The notes below the pieces were generated by a model that ran no database searches, was not told the origin of the DNA, and was given only the letters and a program-made list of their open reading frames with translations. DNA of 64,000 nt, from assembly GCA_029962745.1 (NCBI GenBank), contig CM057167.1:20217102-20281101 (forward strand), read 5' to 3'. The translations under genes and the position numbers were made by a program. How positions within the stretch are numbered: the first letter of the stretch is position 1; each line of letters starts with the position of its first letter. Shown here piece by piece: positions 31,624-43,156 of this stretch. The stretch comes from Echinometra lucunter. Taxonomy: Eukaryota > Echinodermata > Echinoidea > Camarodonta > Echinometridae.

Positions 31624-34600
31624 ATAGAAAGGAGATGGTAATTAAGGTCTATGAATACAAAAAAAAAGAGGATACAATCACTGATAGACAAGTACAGAAG
31701 TCTGCTTCCAATTACATACTTACCGTCGCAAATTGAAAAGAGGCATCCACTTGGATTGGGGTAAAAGTCATGTATTAATTTGCGTACATGAGCTGCGAAT
31801 TCCATATGTATCATGAATTGCAACATAAATGTCTCCTGCAGAATGTTGCATCTGCAAAATGATTCATGAGACTGATTATTTTGTCAATAATAGAGTCATT
31901 TCTTGGCAGAAAGTGACTTCACATCGAAGTAACAACCAGCTTTCGCTTGACGTGGCTCTCGGCGCAACCAGATATCTATCTGGCTTCCGTTTACCAAGCA
32001 GGAGTAGCTAATTATATCAGGAATTTGACCGAGGTTCGTTTGCACTTTCCTCCAGCTCATCTCGGGTTTCTGGCGGTATGAATTATACGAATTCATTTCT
32101 CAACCAAAGCCATCACGCAGAAACCTCTTAGCCACATATCACGTATACCAAGACTTCAGTATTCCTTGCTGTAGTCAAATTACGGGGACCGATAAAAGCA
32201 TTGTCATTCGAAGACTTCTACAATGGGATTGGTATCTTTGTAACGAGATACCCATTTCACCCATATCAAATGCCCCATGACGAGGTGTTTCATAGTCTTT
32301 GGTATATACCATCAGCTTGCGCGGGTTCTGTTACATATATTGCTCTATTCTGGGACGCGTGGGGTTTTTACTATTCTAACCTACCATTTCTCGAAAATTT
32401 AATTGTAAAACAGTAGGCCCTATCGAGTTAATCTTGGAGGGGGCGTCGACAATACGGTTAAGATGTGGAATTGGATGGCGCTTTCTCAGGTTTCTTATCT
32501 TCTGCGTTGTTATGAACAAGGAATGTAATCCCTCTGATGTGCTGTATATTACCACAAGGTGCATTCGAAACAGAAGTTCAGGGCGACTTAAACTTTTCAC
32601 CCAAGTATTTTTCTCAAAGTTTCGAAACAATAATACCTTTTTCTTACGTTTTATGAGGTGTTGGATTCTTCCCAATAAAAAACCCAGGAGAAGATATCTG
32701 AGTCATTTAAAGTTCAGTCTACTTAAGTAAAAATTAAACCTCTAAGTACCAAGCTATCTCTCTCTCTATTTCACTCTCCTCATGACCTCTTTCATATTTC
32801 CTACACGCCTTTCCCGTATTTTCAACCGTTTCTGAATCCAAGAAATTCCTAACAAAGTATATCAAGCAAAAAGGAAACTAAAATTCTTTTTGGAAATGCA
32901 TCACTAATTCAGTGCGTACGTGAATTGAATTGAATTGTATATTGAACGTCATTGATATACATCCATATTCTTTTCTGACATGAACATAAAAATGAGCATA
33001 ATCACAAATCAACAAAGTGGAAAATGTTAAGTTCATAAAACAAAATAAATCAAACAGAAACAAAGCAGAACATATATAATAGTATTTCTAGCTGTTGATG
33101 ATAGAGATTAACAAAAGTTTAAATCCATTTTCCTTTCTCTTTTTTCCCCAAAATTAAATATATAAACACAATTTGATATATAATCAAAACAAAAGAGAAA
33201 ATCACTGAAAATGTTATTTAACAAAATGGCACAATTAACGAAAAAACAGAAAGATGACAGCAGGGGGAACATAATTGTAAATACATGTGAAAAAAGGTCA
33301 AAATGTATATTAATGTTATATGTATAAATCTGTATGTAAAGGTACTTCATCTGCCAGATCATTTATCAAAAGTTTAAATATAAATTCCTTTCTTCCTCTC
33401 TTTTTCAAACTTAAATACGTGAATGAAATACTATTTGGGTGTATGAAAGCACTGAATTGAATTCTTTATCAATCTGTAGAGACTATGGCATGATGAATAA
33501 GCCTAATGCTCGTGATTAAATAGCTAAGTTTGATTCAGCGTAAAGCCTTTCTTATGCTGCATACACCTATAGCTCTGCACCTCACGAGGTTGTTTATTTT
33601 CTAAATCTTACTTAAGATATGGACATCCTGTAAATACAGTATGAGGGAAAAGGAACAATCTATACAGCCAGTATTAAAATGCCGTGAGCAGTGCATGTAA
33701 CAATCGTATGGATCGACATAGCCCACTATCTTACTTGTAATACTTAAATTGAATAGAAGTTGGACAAAGTATTGAGTTTTGATGAAAAGGGACCGTATGG
33801 ATTAGTTGTCGAGGGGGTGTTCTTGCAGAGAGGGGGTGCCTTGCAGGATAGGTTTATTTTTCTTGGCTTAGATTTCCAAGGGGTAGTTTGTCCGGGGATA
33901 ATAGCCCAAAATGCAGTTCTAGAATCTATATCATGTATACGTATCGATAAAACGTGAGGGGGTCTACCTATAGACAACTACCAACAAAGTCATACATATG
34001 TACGCCAATACTCACCTCAATCATTCCATTAGGTTTCTATGCAGCGAGTCGACGTGAGTTAAGTTGTCCAAGAAGACAAGGATAAGTTGCTAGTGAGAAA
34101 AAAGCACCTAACTGAAAGAGTGGTCCTCCTGAAATAATCAGGCCTTTTTACTGGGTCATTCAAGTACTGTTTTCCTACAAAGAAGTACTTGTTTTGACAC
34201 GGTGCATGTCAAGCTTCTTTAGGACGTGCTGTATATTTTACGTATTTAATCCATGGAAAGACATCTTCTTGCATTTCTCACTCGTGAACAGCCAAAAAGA
34301 AGTAAGCCCTGTTTTTTCTTTTTTATATTCGCAAATTTATTCTTTCATGCAAAGCACATTTTCACATTGTACGCGCTATAACGCTGACAGTCACAATGTC
34401 CACTGTTCGTACAATACAAATCTGGAACATATATGTGTCAAACTATCAGTTCTTTTTCTATTTTCTTTGGTTGATTTTCTTATTTGGTTCCTGTGACCGT
34501 TGGATTCTTCTACATCGTTGGATATTTAATATATTGTTCATTAAATTAAGTAAATCACTAGATTGGCCCGTCAGAGACCTCCAAGAATCTCCTGTAAGGC

Positions 34601-35430
34601 CCTCACATTTAAACGAATAAACAAAAACATACATGACGGAGGGCAAAATGACCAAGGTTTAACAGGCACTGGGATCCTCCCAGGGAAGGAGGGGAGGGGG
34701 TAGTCAAATATGTTGCTGTAATATACACACCTGCGACAAAAAAAAAAACCAAAACAAAACAAAAAAAAACAAATTTTTGAAAGATGCGTCGTATACTTTT
34801 TGTTTGTAAAGGCGCTTCATGCACGTGAGGCCTTTAAGGTATTTTAATACCTGTTATTTAGAAACAGGCCCACATTCAGAAGAAGAGGTATGTTGGTTGA
34901 GTTTATGGCTTATTTTCGAGGAATTATTATTGTGAGAAATTATTTTGAAAAGAAGGAGCGAATAAACTCGACCAAGATTGACCATTGAAAAACCATTGTT
35001 TCAGGTGGTTTTGGAAAAGTCACGCGTGGTGTAGAGTAATGACTTCCCCGCCCCTCTCCCTTCTCGGGGATCCTACACTCTCCATTATTCGAAACTGACA
35101 TTCATGTGCTTCTTCTTCCTTTCTCTACCTCATTCTTGTTTTTCCCTTTCTTCACTCTTCCGGCTTCTTTTCTACTTATCTTTACTGTCCCCCTCTCCTT
35201 TCTCTATCTTTCTTTTTCTTTTGTTTCTTTTATCTTTCTGTTTTAAAATCGACTTCATCTTTTTATATCAAATGTTTCTTATACTATTAGGCTCTTTCGA
35301 ATATCGAGTCCAGCTTCATTATTATTTTCATGGAATTTTTATTAAGTCTGTTTCTAGGAAGATGTTTGCTAATATCATATACTAATGAAATTATTGTTCA
35401 GTTCCTAAAGTGTGTATAATGGTCTTTCAG
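31624..35430. other. Long unannotated stretch
   Basis: No gene recognised. A diverged direct repeat (AAAAGTTTAAAT..A followed by TTCCTTTCT and AAATA) occurs at about 33112-33172 and 33366-33425. A pyrimidine-rich tract lies at 35110-35250. Frames of up to 100 codons show no motif. Confidence 0.4.
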
Positions 35431-36095
35431 TTTTCTTATTAGGTTGTCTGTCAACTTTGACAGATCACCTCTTAATTTCGCCAGATTTTTCTTTCTTACT
35501 TTATTCAATTTTATTCCTCCGATTTTTTTTGTGCAGACGATTATTCAAAATCGGCTGATTCAGTTTTCATCAAATTTTCGTCAGTTTTCAGGCCTATTAA
35601 GAACAAGTTCCAGCAAGGATTTCAGCGTCACCGATTCATCGTGACGTCATCTAGGCCCCATTTTGTGAAAATCTTGTAATGATAATATCTTCATAACGGA
35701 AGTCATTTCTCATTCATATTTGGCATGATTAAAGTTTACATCAGTCCAAAGAATTTCAGCTACGCGCTCGTACGCGTACGTCCGCGCGTCAGCGCGAACG
35801 CAAATATTGAAAATGTTTAGAATCGACTCAAACTCATTTTGCACACGTTTCAGGCCATTTTAAGCATTTCAAAAATTTGCGCACGTCCGCGTCTGCGCGC
35901 GCCATATTTGGTTAAAATGGTTTTGAAAAGCAAACGAATTCGGTGAGATGAGACCGAATAGATAATGTATATGTTTCATTGGCTCACAGCGAAATTTGCT
36001 GAAGGGTTTACTACATCTACCATGAAAAACAGTGTGTGCTTCCTCGCTCGCTTCGCTCGCTCGTAATATTAAAAAAAAAATAGTCGTTTGGGGGG
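35431..36095. repeat. CpG-dense dispersed-type repeat
   Basis: Within AT-rich surroundings, 35765-35910 holds unusually dense CpG words (ACGCGCTCGTACGCGTACG, CCGCGCGTCAGCGCG, CGCACGTCCGCGTCTGCGCG). The segment ends with CTCGCTCGCTTCGCTCGCTC at about 36041-36062. A TGACGTCA octamer sits at 35642-35649. The composition contrast suggests a transposon fragment, but no coding remnant was recognised. Confidence 0.45.
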
Positions 36096-36105
36096 GCAGC
36101 AACAA

Positions 36106-36644
36106 TGGACCAGCGATGTGACAAAATAGAGTTCATATTTGGCAGCGAAGTAACCATATACATATATATCAGGTATCATTTATGCCTATATGATAACTAA
36201 ACTCTTCTCTCACCAGTGCTTCCTCTGATCTTCCTACAACACGTGATGATACTTGTTAGTAACAATATTTCATGTCAATTCTTGCAAAAAATTTAATGGA
36301 TTTTGCAATTTTAGGAGGATTGAACATTGCCATTTCCCCCCTAAAACTGTGCTCACCCAACCGTGAAAGAGCGTGAAAGGTGTCAGGATAGGTGTGAGTC
36401 GATCAAACATTGAATAATACAACAACAACAGCACTTAAACAGACACCAGAAACAGAGTTTGCCAAAATTTTGTTTCACAGACCCTCATAAATGACTCTTG
36501 TGACTTTTGAAAAGTGACATTTTTGCCTTTAATGTATGCTCACTCATCCATGACTCGACGTATCAATCAAATCATTTTCCTCAAAACCTCTTCGTTAAAA
36601 AGTTACAGCATTTTCCTTAGGGGTGAAGTTACTTTTTTTGTTGT

Positions 36645-36647
<3 letters not shown>
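36106..36647. other. No recognisable feature
   Basis: AT-rich sequence leading into a TA repeat. Confidence 0.45.
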
Positions 36648-36691
<44 letters not shown>

Positions 36692-36724
36692 CATACATGT
36701 GTGTGAGGGTGTGTGTGCGTGTGT
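36648..36724. repeat. (TA)n followed by (GT)n-type microsatellite
   Basis: About 19 TA units to 36686, then ACACATACATACATGTGTGT and GTGTGTGCGTGTGTG. Confidence 0.95.
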
Positions 36725-36804
36725 GCACAAATAGTAGCCGTGGGTTCATCTCCGCTTGGTCGTCTTGCCCCCCCCCCCAATCCGAAAAATGGATCGACGC
36801 CTCT

Positions 36805-37096
36805 GTGTTTCACAAAGACTAAGATGTACTAAAATCGCACTTAACTATGGCCGGCCATTCATGTCACTGTTTTCTTTAACCATGGATCTCTCAAAGGATT
36901 TGCAAATCACGGTCACAAATCTGCAGAACTGACAGTTTTTTATAGTTCAATGATTTTTTAAAAAAAAGTAAATTCTTCAAATTTATGACAATGATTTGCG
37001 CATCCCTTAAGAGACCTATGGTTAAAGCAAACAGTGGCATGAATGGCCTGCCATAGTTAAGAGCGATTTGAGTCAATCTTTGTCTTTGTGAAACAC
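36805..37096. mobile_element. Palindromic MITE with GTGTTTCACAAAGAC ends
   Basis: The left arm reads GTGTTTCACAAAGACTAAGA, then ATCGCACTTAACTATGGCC, GGCCATTCATG and TTTAACCATGG.TCTC. The right arm is its inverse complement. Arms are about 130 bp with scattered mismatches, and the centre is AT-rich. Long C runs flank both ends (C11 at 36768-36778, C13 at 37096-37108). Confidence 0.85.
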
Positions 37097-37109
37097 CCCC
37101 CCCCCCCCA

Positions 37110-37462
37110 GTTCAACCAATCAAAATCAGCCAGTCAATCACGAATTGACCACTTGAAGGAAACTTCGCGATGTAATACGAACGCATGTCTCGCGCAGTCA
37201 CAAAGTGATGAAAATATGTGCAAATTTAAAGACAAACCTGTCAAGTCTTCCATGATTCCGAAGAATCTAGCCAAGGGCAAGAGGCACAACTTTAAGTAAC
37301 CTTCTTGAGCGAAGATTCCATTGCATCAAGTGGAGACAGTAAGAGGAATGTTGTTGTTACAGTCAACATTTCGGCATTCGACTTGATTTTGTTGTTTGCT
37401 TTAAACGTGGGTGCAAGATAAATCTGGAGACACAGGGTGTGCACAAAGCCCAGTGATTAACC
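37110..37462. other. No recognisable feature
   Basis: Short interval between two elements; nothing supported. Confidence 0.45.
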
Positions 37463-37542
37463 TTAACCTGTTGAATACTGAATTCTTGGATACTTATAGA
37501 CTCAGTACAGGGGCTGCCCGGTTCCAGCAGCCAAAGGGGTAA
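37463..37542 (+). mobile_element. 80-bp mini-element, TTRACCYGTTGA family, copy 1
   Basis: Starts TTAACCTGTTGA and ends CCAAAGGGGTAA. It aligns end to end with the minus strand of 57504-57583, also exactly 80 bp. Shared parts include ACTGAATTCT and ATAGACTCAGT.CAGGG. The ends are short imperfect inverted repeats. Confidence 0.7.
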
Positions 37543-37967
37543 GATCACCGCAAACTATACGATCCGACTGCGACCAGTTTTTCGAACAAATGGCATTTTG
37601 CATTAGATTTGAAGGCTTAAACAAGGTAAAAGAAATACTTATTTGAGGTTCGGAACAAATATAGGAATACTAACGTCGAAATTTTGGTTAACTGAAAGCC
37701 TTTAGGTCGGAATAAACAGTTCAAGGCCAGCTGGTTTCAAATCGTAGCCGCAAGATTTTTATGACGTCACTACAATTCGTAATTGACTTCGCTTTTATAC
37801 CTACAAGGAGGTTCGCAATAGCCCGCAGTTTCAACTTTAGTATTCATACAACTATGTAGAACTTTGGATAGTATGATTTTTCATGTTTGAATGTTCATAT
37901 CAAATACTATTTTAAAAAATGCCAAAATCGGATCACAGACAGATCGTGGAGTGTGCGGTGGGCTTTA
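37543..37967 (+). mobile_element. Foldback element, TTTAARGCCYG family, copy 2
   Basis: Aligns with the minus strand of 19374-19794. Shared blocks include ACTATACGATC.GACTGCGA, GCATTTTGCATTAGAT, TTTAAACAAG, TTCAAATCGTAGC and a central ATGACGTCACTAC with a TGACGTCA octamer (37762-37769). The left terminus is incomplete: it begins directly after the 80-bp mini-element, at GATCACCGC where TTTAAGCCCACCGC is expected. Confidence 0.8.
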
Positions 37968-39416
37968 CTTTGCTGGTCTCTGCCCTGTGCCAGGAGCAGC
38001 TAGACTACTAACAGTGCTTATTATGCCTACTGAATGCAGTAGAGTTTGCAGTCTCCTGGTCTGACAAGTCGGACACTCTTTCACTTATAAGGACTGATTA
38101 GGGTTTTGTGCCTGAACACCGCATTCGTTAAAAATACCAAAATGTAACGGATTGACCGACATTTTATACCTGCTCTTTATGCATTATGCTTTTACTTATG
38201 TTCTCTTAATTTTATTTCTGATCGATTTTAGTCCTGAACCTGAAAATTTAGCCCTTAACCATCAATGCAACTTTAAAACCAGCATAAGGTGCTACTTCGT
38301 GGGATAAACCTTTCATCAGCACCGTGTCCGGACACGCACAGGCCAACCTTATCTGTGAAAAGAAATAAGGTGAAGTTCACAAGTCCCCTTTGCATTACTT
38401 TTGGTCGTTTTCTGTCAATTCTATTCATTGCTGATCTCTAGATTTCATAATCCGAGTACTAACCAAAATGAGTATCTAGATTTCATTCCTAATATTTTTT
38501 TTTTTTTTTTTTGCATAGGACTCACCCTTGCTAGGATTCCGGATTTCAATGTTAAAGTAGCAAGCAAGCAAGCAAAAAAAAAAAAAAAAAAAAAAAAACC
38601 TCATATTTCGGGAAATTTAGTGGGAGTATATTGGAAAGGGAAATGGCTTAATGTATATCAGTTACAGTGAATTCTGTTTACTTTCTATTTCAAATTTGGA
38701 TCAATTCATATTCTAACAATATGATTCAAATCTCTTTGACCTTGTTGACAAGTGAGGAAACATAACTCCACAATTTTGTTCAGTGGAGTTCATTTTCTAT
38801 TGTTTGTATTTTTTTTATTTCAATTGAAAAAAGTTATTTACATGGTACATGAATATTTTGTTTTACAATACCTCAGGCATAATAACTGTTTGTATATCCT
38901 TTTGCGAGCGTGTATTTCTGCTTGTATTGTCCGACGTTCCGTGGCAGTAACCTATGGTTAAATAATGCTTATTCTTTATCATACTTGATGCATGCAATAT
39001 GTTTTTAAAACGAGGCGAAGGCAGACAACCTTTATGATTGAAATTTCATAAACCTAATTCACTTACAACTAAAACACAGAATCAACGGTGTTAATCAAAT
39101 TTTCAATGAATAAACAAGGAACAAGAACTTGCTCAGACAAGAATTGTATCTTTTATCATGTTTATAAATTAATGTTAAGCTGAAAATGGATGGCAAATTA
39201 TTCTTCACAATCCCCAGAGTATAAGAACTTGAATTGAATGATAACTGAAAACAATTTTTTGATGATTAATGAACAAATACAGGGTTTTTTCTTCAATTTC
39301 TTCTTCGGTTGAATCCTGTCATGAAGAAAAAAATGAGAGTAGGTTGTTCTTAAGCGGCTTAAGGATTCCGTAAGATCTCTTTATTATGATGATTGTAACA
39401 ATCAATTATAACAATC
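37968..39416. other. Unannotated stretch with T and A homopolymers
   Basis: A T17-18 run near 38495-38512 and an AGCAAGCAAGC-A tract near 38560-38598. No gene supported. Confidence 0.45.
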
Positions 39417-39445
39417 AATTCATATCGATGATATCGATATGAATT
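39417..39445. repeat. Perfect 13-bp inverted repeat with 3-nt loop
   Basis: Arms AATTCATATCGAT and ATCGATATGAATT around GAT. The right arm includes TATCGATA. It could form a cruciform, or bind a dimeric factor. It lies in otherwise featureless AT-rich DNA. Confidence 0.85.
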
Positions 39446-40765
39446 GCGATTCATGCCACAGTCTAAGTTTTGAACAGGTTATTTGAAACGTGAGGGAACA
39501 AGGTACCTCGTCTCCATTATAAAGATGAATTTGATTTTTAAGGTATCAGTGAATGGATTCAGTTTTTTATAGGCAAAGGAAGAACATTGCAAAGCAAATA
39601 CACGATTAATTGAAAAAGAAGCTCTCAAGAAACTTTGTAGGAGCTTTCTGCATCGTTCATAAATCGACAGTACAAATATGACAATAACAAACAGTGGTAA
39701 TAAACATAGACAAAAATTACAACCATTTTACACTTGTAATTTGTGAATAAAAGAAAAACACATGCAGAGGTGTGGCAATATAAGCCAATTCATGCTTGAG
39801 ACATTGCCCCACCTGCACCATCCAGTATTATTCTGTAGAAAAACACACACCAAAGTAAAAGAGTTGATTGACTAAGTCAAACCACTTACAATATAACTAA
39901 CTAGAAAAAAAAAAGATAAGGAAAAGACAATACCTTTGAATATATGTGACACATTAAGTGGTATTTACAGGTTTTAGGGGAATAGGAGAAAATGAAAAAG
40001 TGGTATAGAAAAGAAGAAGAAAGGAAAGAGAAAGAAAAAGAGAAGCCCTCAAACCCCCCCCCCCCCCAAAAAAAAAAAAAAAAAAAAAAAAAATTACTTA
40101 CAAGCCCTTAAAATTCAGAAAAATGAATACGTAAAAAATGGATAAGGACTACTTTGCGAAATGACTGAAATAATCTTAAAGCGGTCTTTAGAAAACAAAA
40201 AGACAAGAACAGAAACATAACAGCAGATCTGATATCGTACCTTCTAATCTGAACAGATTATCAAAAGAAAATGCTGATTTGTGTGGTTTAGAATAGATGG
40301 TGAGTTGAGTTTGTCAGTAGTAGTTGACTTGGTAACTATATATTAACAGAAAGTTTTTTGTGCGTTGTACTATTTCTGCAGTTTGCATTCCAGGCAGGTG
40401 AATTTTGGCGCACATGACCGCTTTTAACGAAACGTTTTCATGGTATCTAGCTTAATGAAGATTATTATGAGGGAGGGGGGGGGGGGGGTACTTCCAGCTT
40501 TCATCAAATTCAGTTTTATTAAATTCAGTTTCCGGTTCCTTAGGTTGTGCTATTGCTTTGTTAAATGCTGGTTGAAAATTATCATTATGCATTCTCGACT
40601 TACTTCTTGTGACTAGGAATTGTTTTCTCCTTGTTTCTTTTTAGTTGAAATGAGTTGTGTTTATTTTGTTTGTATCTTCATTATTGTTTTGTTGTATTTG
40701 TATACAGGGACCCCCTGGAAACAGTACTGTGCATGATTATGACGGGGCCATCCTGTTTAAATAAA
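39446..40765. other. Unannotated stretch
   Basis: No gene recognised. A G14 run lies at 40475-40488 and the compound C-A run at 40054-40093. Confidence 0.45.
40054..40093. repeat. C14-A26 compound homopolymer
   Basis: A C run directly followed by an A run; T-to-G polarity on the minus strand. Confidence 0.95.
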
Positions 40766-40882
40766 ACGAAATGAATAAATAAATAAATAAATACATGAAT
40801 GAATGAATGAATGAATGGATGAATGAGTGAATAAATAAATAATTAGATACATAAATAAATAAATAAATACATACATACATAC
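40766..40882. repeat. Tetranucleotide AATA/AATG/ATAC microsatellite
   Basis: AATAAATAAATAAAT, then GAATGAATGAATG, then AAATAAATAAATA and CATACATACATAC. The Ile/Tyr/Phe-rich minus frame is a by-product. Confidence 0.9.
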
Positions 40883-41007
40883 CTGTATAAATAGAAATAC
40901 ATTGTGATAGCGAATGGCGGGGTTTTGAGGCTGTTTAGAAATACTTTCAGAAAATTTCAGTGAACGTTTGCCACACGATTCTGTTGCACCCAAGTCTTCA
41001 AACACGT

Positions 41008-41447
41008 CAAAGGAAGCCAAAACCCTTAAGTCAAGTATTTCTGAAATCAAAGCTGTAGGCGTAATAACAAAAACAAAAACAAAAACAAAAAAGATCAACG
41101 AAAATTTGAACGAAATCCGACACGAAAGTTAAGCATATATGAAATTTTCTGGTTTTTTACCGTAGCAATTGCTGATATGATTTGTAGACAAACCTCAGTA
41201 TGTACACAGAATCTCACAATTTTTTTAATTCTATATTTTCTTGAAGAACGCATGGTTTCATTGTAAATGTAAATAAGTTAAAACAGGTTATGCAAAAAAA
41301 AAAATGACATACGGAACAATTCATGTAGGCCTAGGAATAACTTTCTTTTTCCGTGTCCAATTTCGTTCAAATTTTCTGTAGATCTGTTTTATTCCTATTT
41401 CGCTTTGATTTTAAACTGCTTGAGTTGGGGTTTTGGTTTCTTTTGAG
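41008..41447. mobile_element. Palindromic foldback, GGACAACTCTC family, diverged copy 2
   Basis: The right end, read on the minus strand, gives CTCAAAAGAAACCAAAACCC. This matches the left end CAAAGGAAGCCAAAACCC and the ends of the element at 3650-4180. Both arms carry TTTGAACGAAAT.C.ACACG. The central GTAGACAAACCTCA is a diverged form of GTGGACAACTCTC. About 440 bp, with an AAAAAC repeat in the left arm. Confidence 0.7.
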
Positions 41448-42289
41448 CATCGCATGGAGGGAAAAAAATTCAGCTCTTATTCTTTTTCTCCCTATGATTT
41501 CATTTCAGCCACAAGTGTTCAAATAACGTAACTGTGCTTTTGTAATCACTGCAGTTGACAATTTCGTCCCAGGGGTTTTTCATATTATTGTGAAGTTTTC
41601 TTTCTTTAAATTTGGCGAGTGTATGTCTGGCCGAGACTAAGATGAAAATTCGCCAGAATTTGTGACAATTCCACTAAGTTTTAGCTCGACGAAAGAAACC
41701 GCTATATTCATATAAATCTTTCTGGAATAAGATATTGTAGTGGTAATCTTGGTAACAGGTGCAGTTTGATTTGTCTGATTCTTCTCTTTGTTAGTGTTCT
41801 CTTTTCATGCTTTTCGAAACTTTGGAAACCTTTAGATTCTTCGAAGTGTTGACATTTGGACTAGCGGATGTCATTTTTGCTTCTTATTCCAAAGTCTGTG
41901 ATAAGGTTTTTACCTCTAAGAAAAGATAGAAAACACCTAACGGTGATAAGTCGTGAACTTGGTGCAAAAGAAAGATCAAGGGTGCACTGCTATGAAGTTA
42001 GCCTGCATGTTGCTTATTCTTAAGTTCTCATTGGATGTTGGTTTGCGTTTACGAATCCATACGTCCCCATTGTGCGACGCGATATCCAAGATTGATTTCT
42101 AGCTATCACAGTCCTCCTATACAACCCGGTCAAGTACGCTCTTCTCGGCACAGATTCCCCAAATAGCGAAGACTGTGCCCAACTCCTAGCTAGGCGGAAG
42201 GAACCCGCCAGGTGCAGTGTATCATTTTAATATCAAAACTGATAACGATAATCATGTGCTAATTTTCGTTTCAAGCGATCTCCATTGTC
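41448..42289. other. No recognisable feature
   Basis: No supported gene or repeat. Confidence 0.45.
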
Positions 42290-42490
42290 TATGTTGGTTA
42301 TTGTTTCGTTTTACTAGACTGCTACGAAAGCATGCAAGCTCATAAGGCAACCAGAGGATCGACGGTTTTAAGTCTTGTCCGTGGGACCTGGTAATGCGGA
42401 TTAAGGCCTTACCAAAGGGCAGAAGCGCATCCACACGCTTTCAAACCCAGGTAACCGGATTACGACACCACTATACCAGCAGGGCTTTCG
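42290..42490 (-). mobile_element. Degenerate tRNA-derived SINE
   Basis: On the minus strand GCCCTGCTGGTATAGTGG contains an A-box match (TGGTATAGTGG). TGGGTTTGAAAGC about 30 nt later resembles a B box. The body continues AATCCGCATTACCAGGTCCC, ACGGACAAGACTTAAAACCG and TCGATCCTCTGGTTGCC. The extent is approximate. The Pol III-like boxes are seen; the SINE assignment is inference. Confidence 0.45.
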
Positions 42491-42941
42491 CGCCTCTTCA
42501 TAATATATCGCGTTGGTTTTAACATGATTGACTTTTGAAGGCATTTTAGAACAAGGGGACGGCTGGAGATTGCACTGGGTATTTTGAAAAATTATAGGCA
42601 AGACATATTGGAATTCTTCAGCAAATATGAGCCAATTTTACCCTTTTAATTCATCTGCAGATATGCAGGATGCAGGGGGTGAATTGTGGGTGACTATTGG
42701 CGACAACCACTCCCATCCACTGCCACCCCCAAAAGAGGTGGATGCGTTTTACTATAATAGGACAGAACACATGCTAATAATTTGTTTTGCCCTTAAATTC
42801 TGAAAGCAGCAAAGATTCCAACTATATTACAGTCATTTCCAAGCAGCATTGCATTACAATATGTATACAATCATTGTATATGATAAATTTAATCTTGTTA
42901 AGTGTGAATCTCCCCTTTTGAAGACATTAGAACGAATTGCC
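42491..42941. other. No recognisable feature
   Basis: AT-rich sequence without supported features. Confidence 0.45.
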
Positions 42942-43156
42942 TTAAGGCTTGTTCAGATAATACGAAGAGGAAAACCGCGGGGGACAGGGAAAGCATTTTT
43001 TTTTTTTTTTTACAAAATGACTGACAATCACGCAACAAAGGATTGCGATTAAAATGTCTCGCACTCATTCACTTTCGTATGAAATGTATGACATGCGCTT
43101 AAAAAAACCCTCGGAAAATCCCGCGGTTTCCCCACTCATACTGAACGGCTCTTTAA
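42942..43156. mobile_element. MITE with TTAA edges and ACCGCGGG arms
   Basis: The left arm has TTAAGGCTTGTTCAG and GGAAAACCGCGGG. The right arm is the inverse complement (CCCGCGGTTTCCCC and CTGAACGGCTCTTTAA). TTAA at both edges would fit TTAA-targeting elements such as piggyBac or Kolobok; this is only suggestive. About 215 bp with a T15-16 run inside. Confidence 0.65.
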
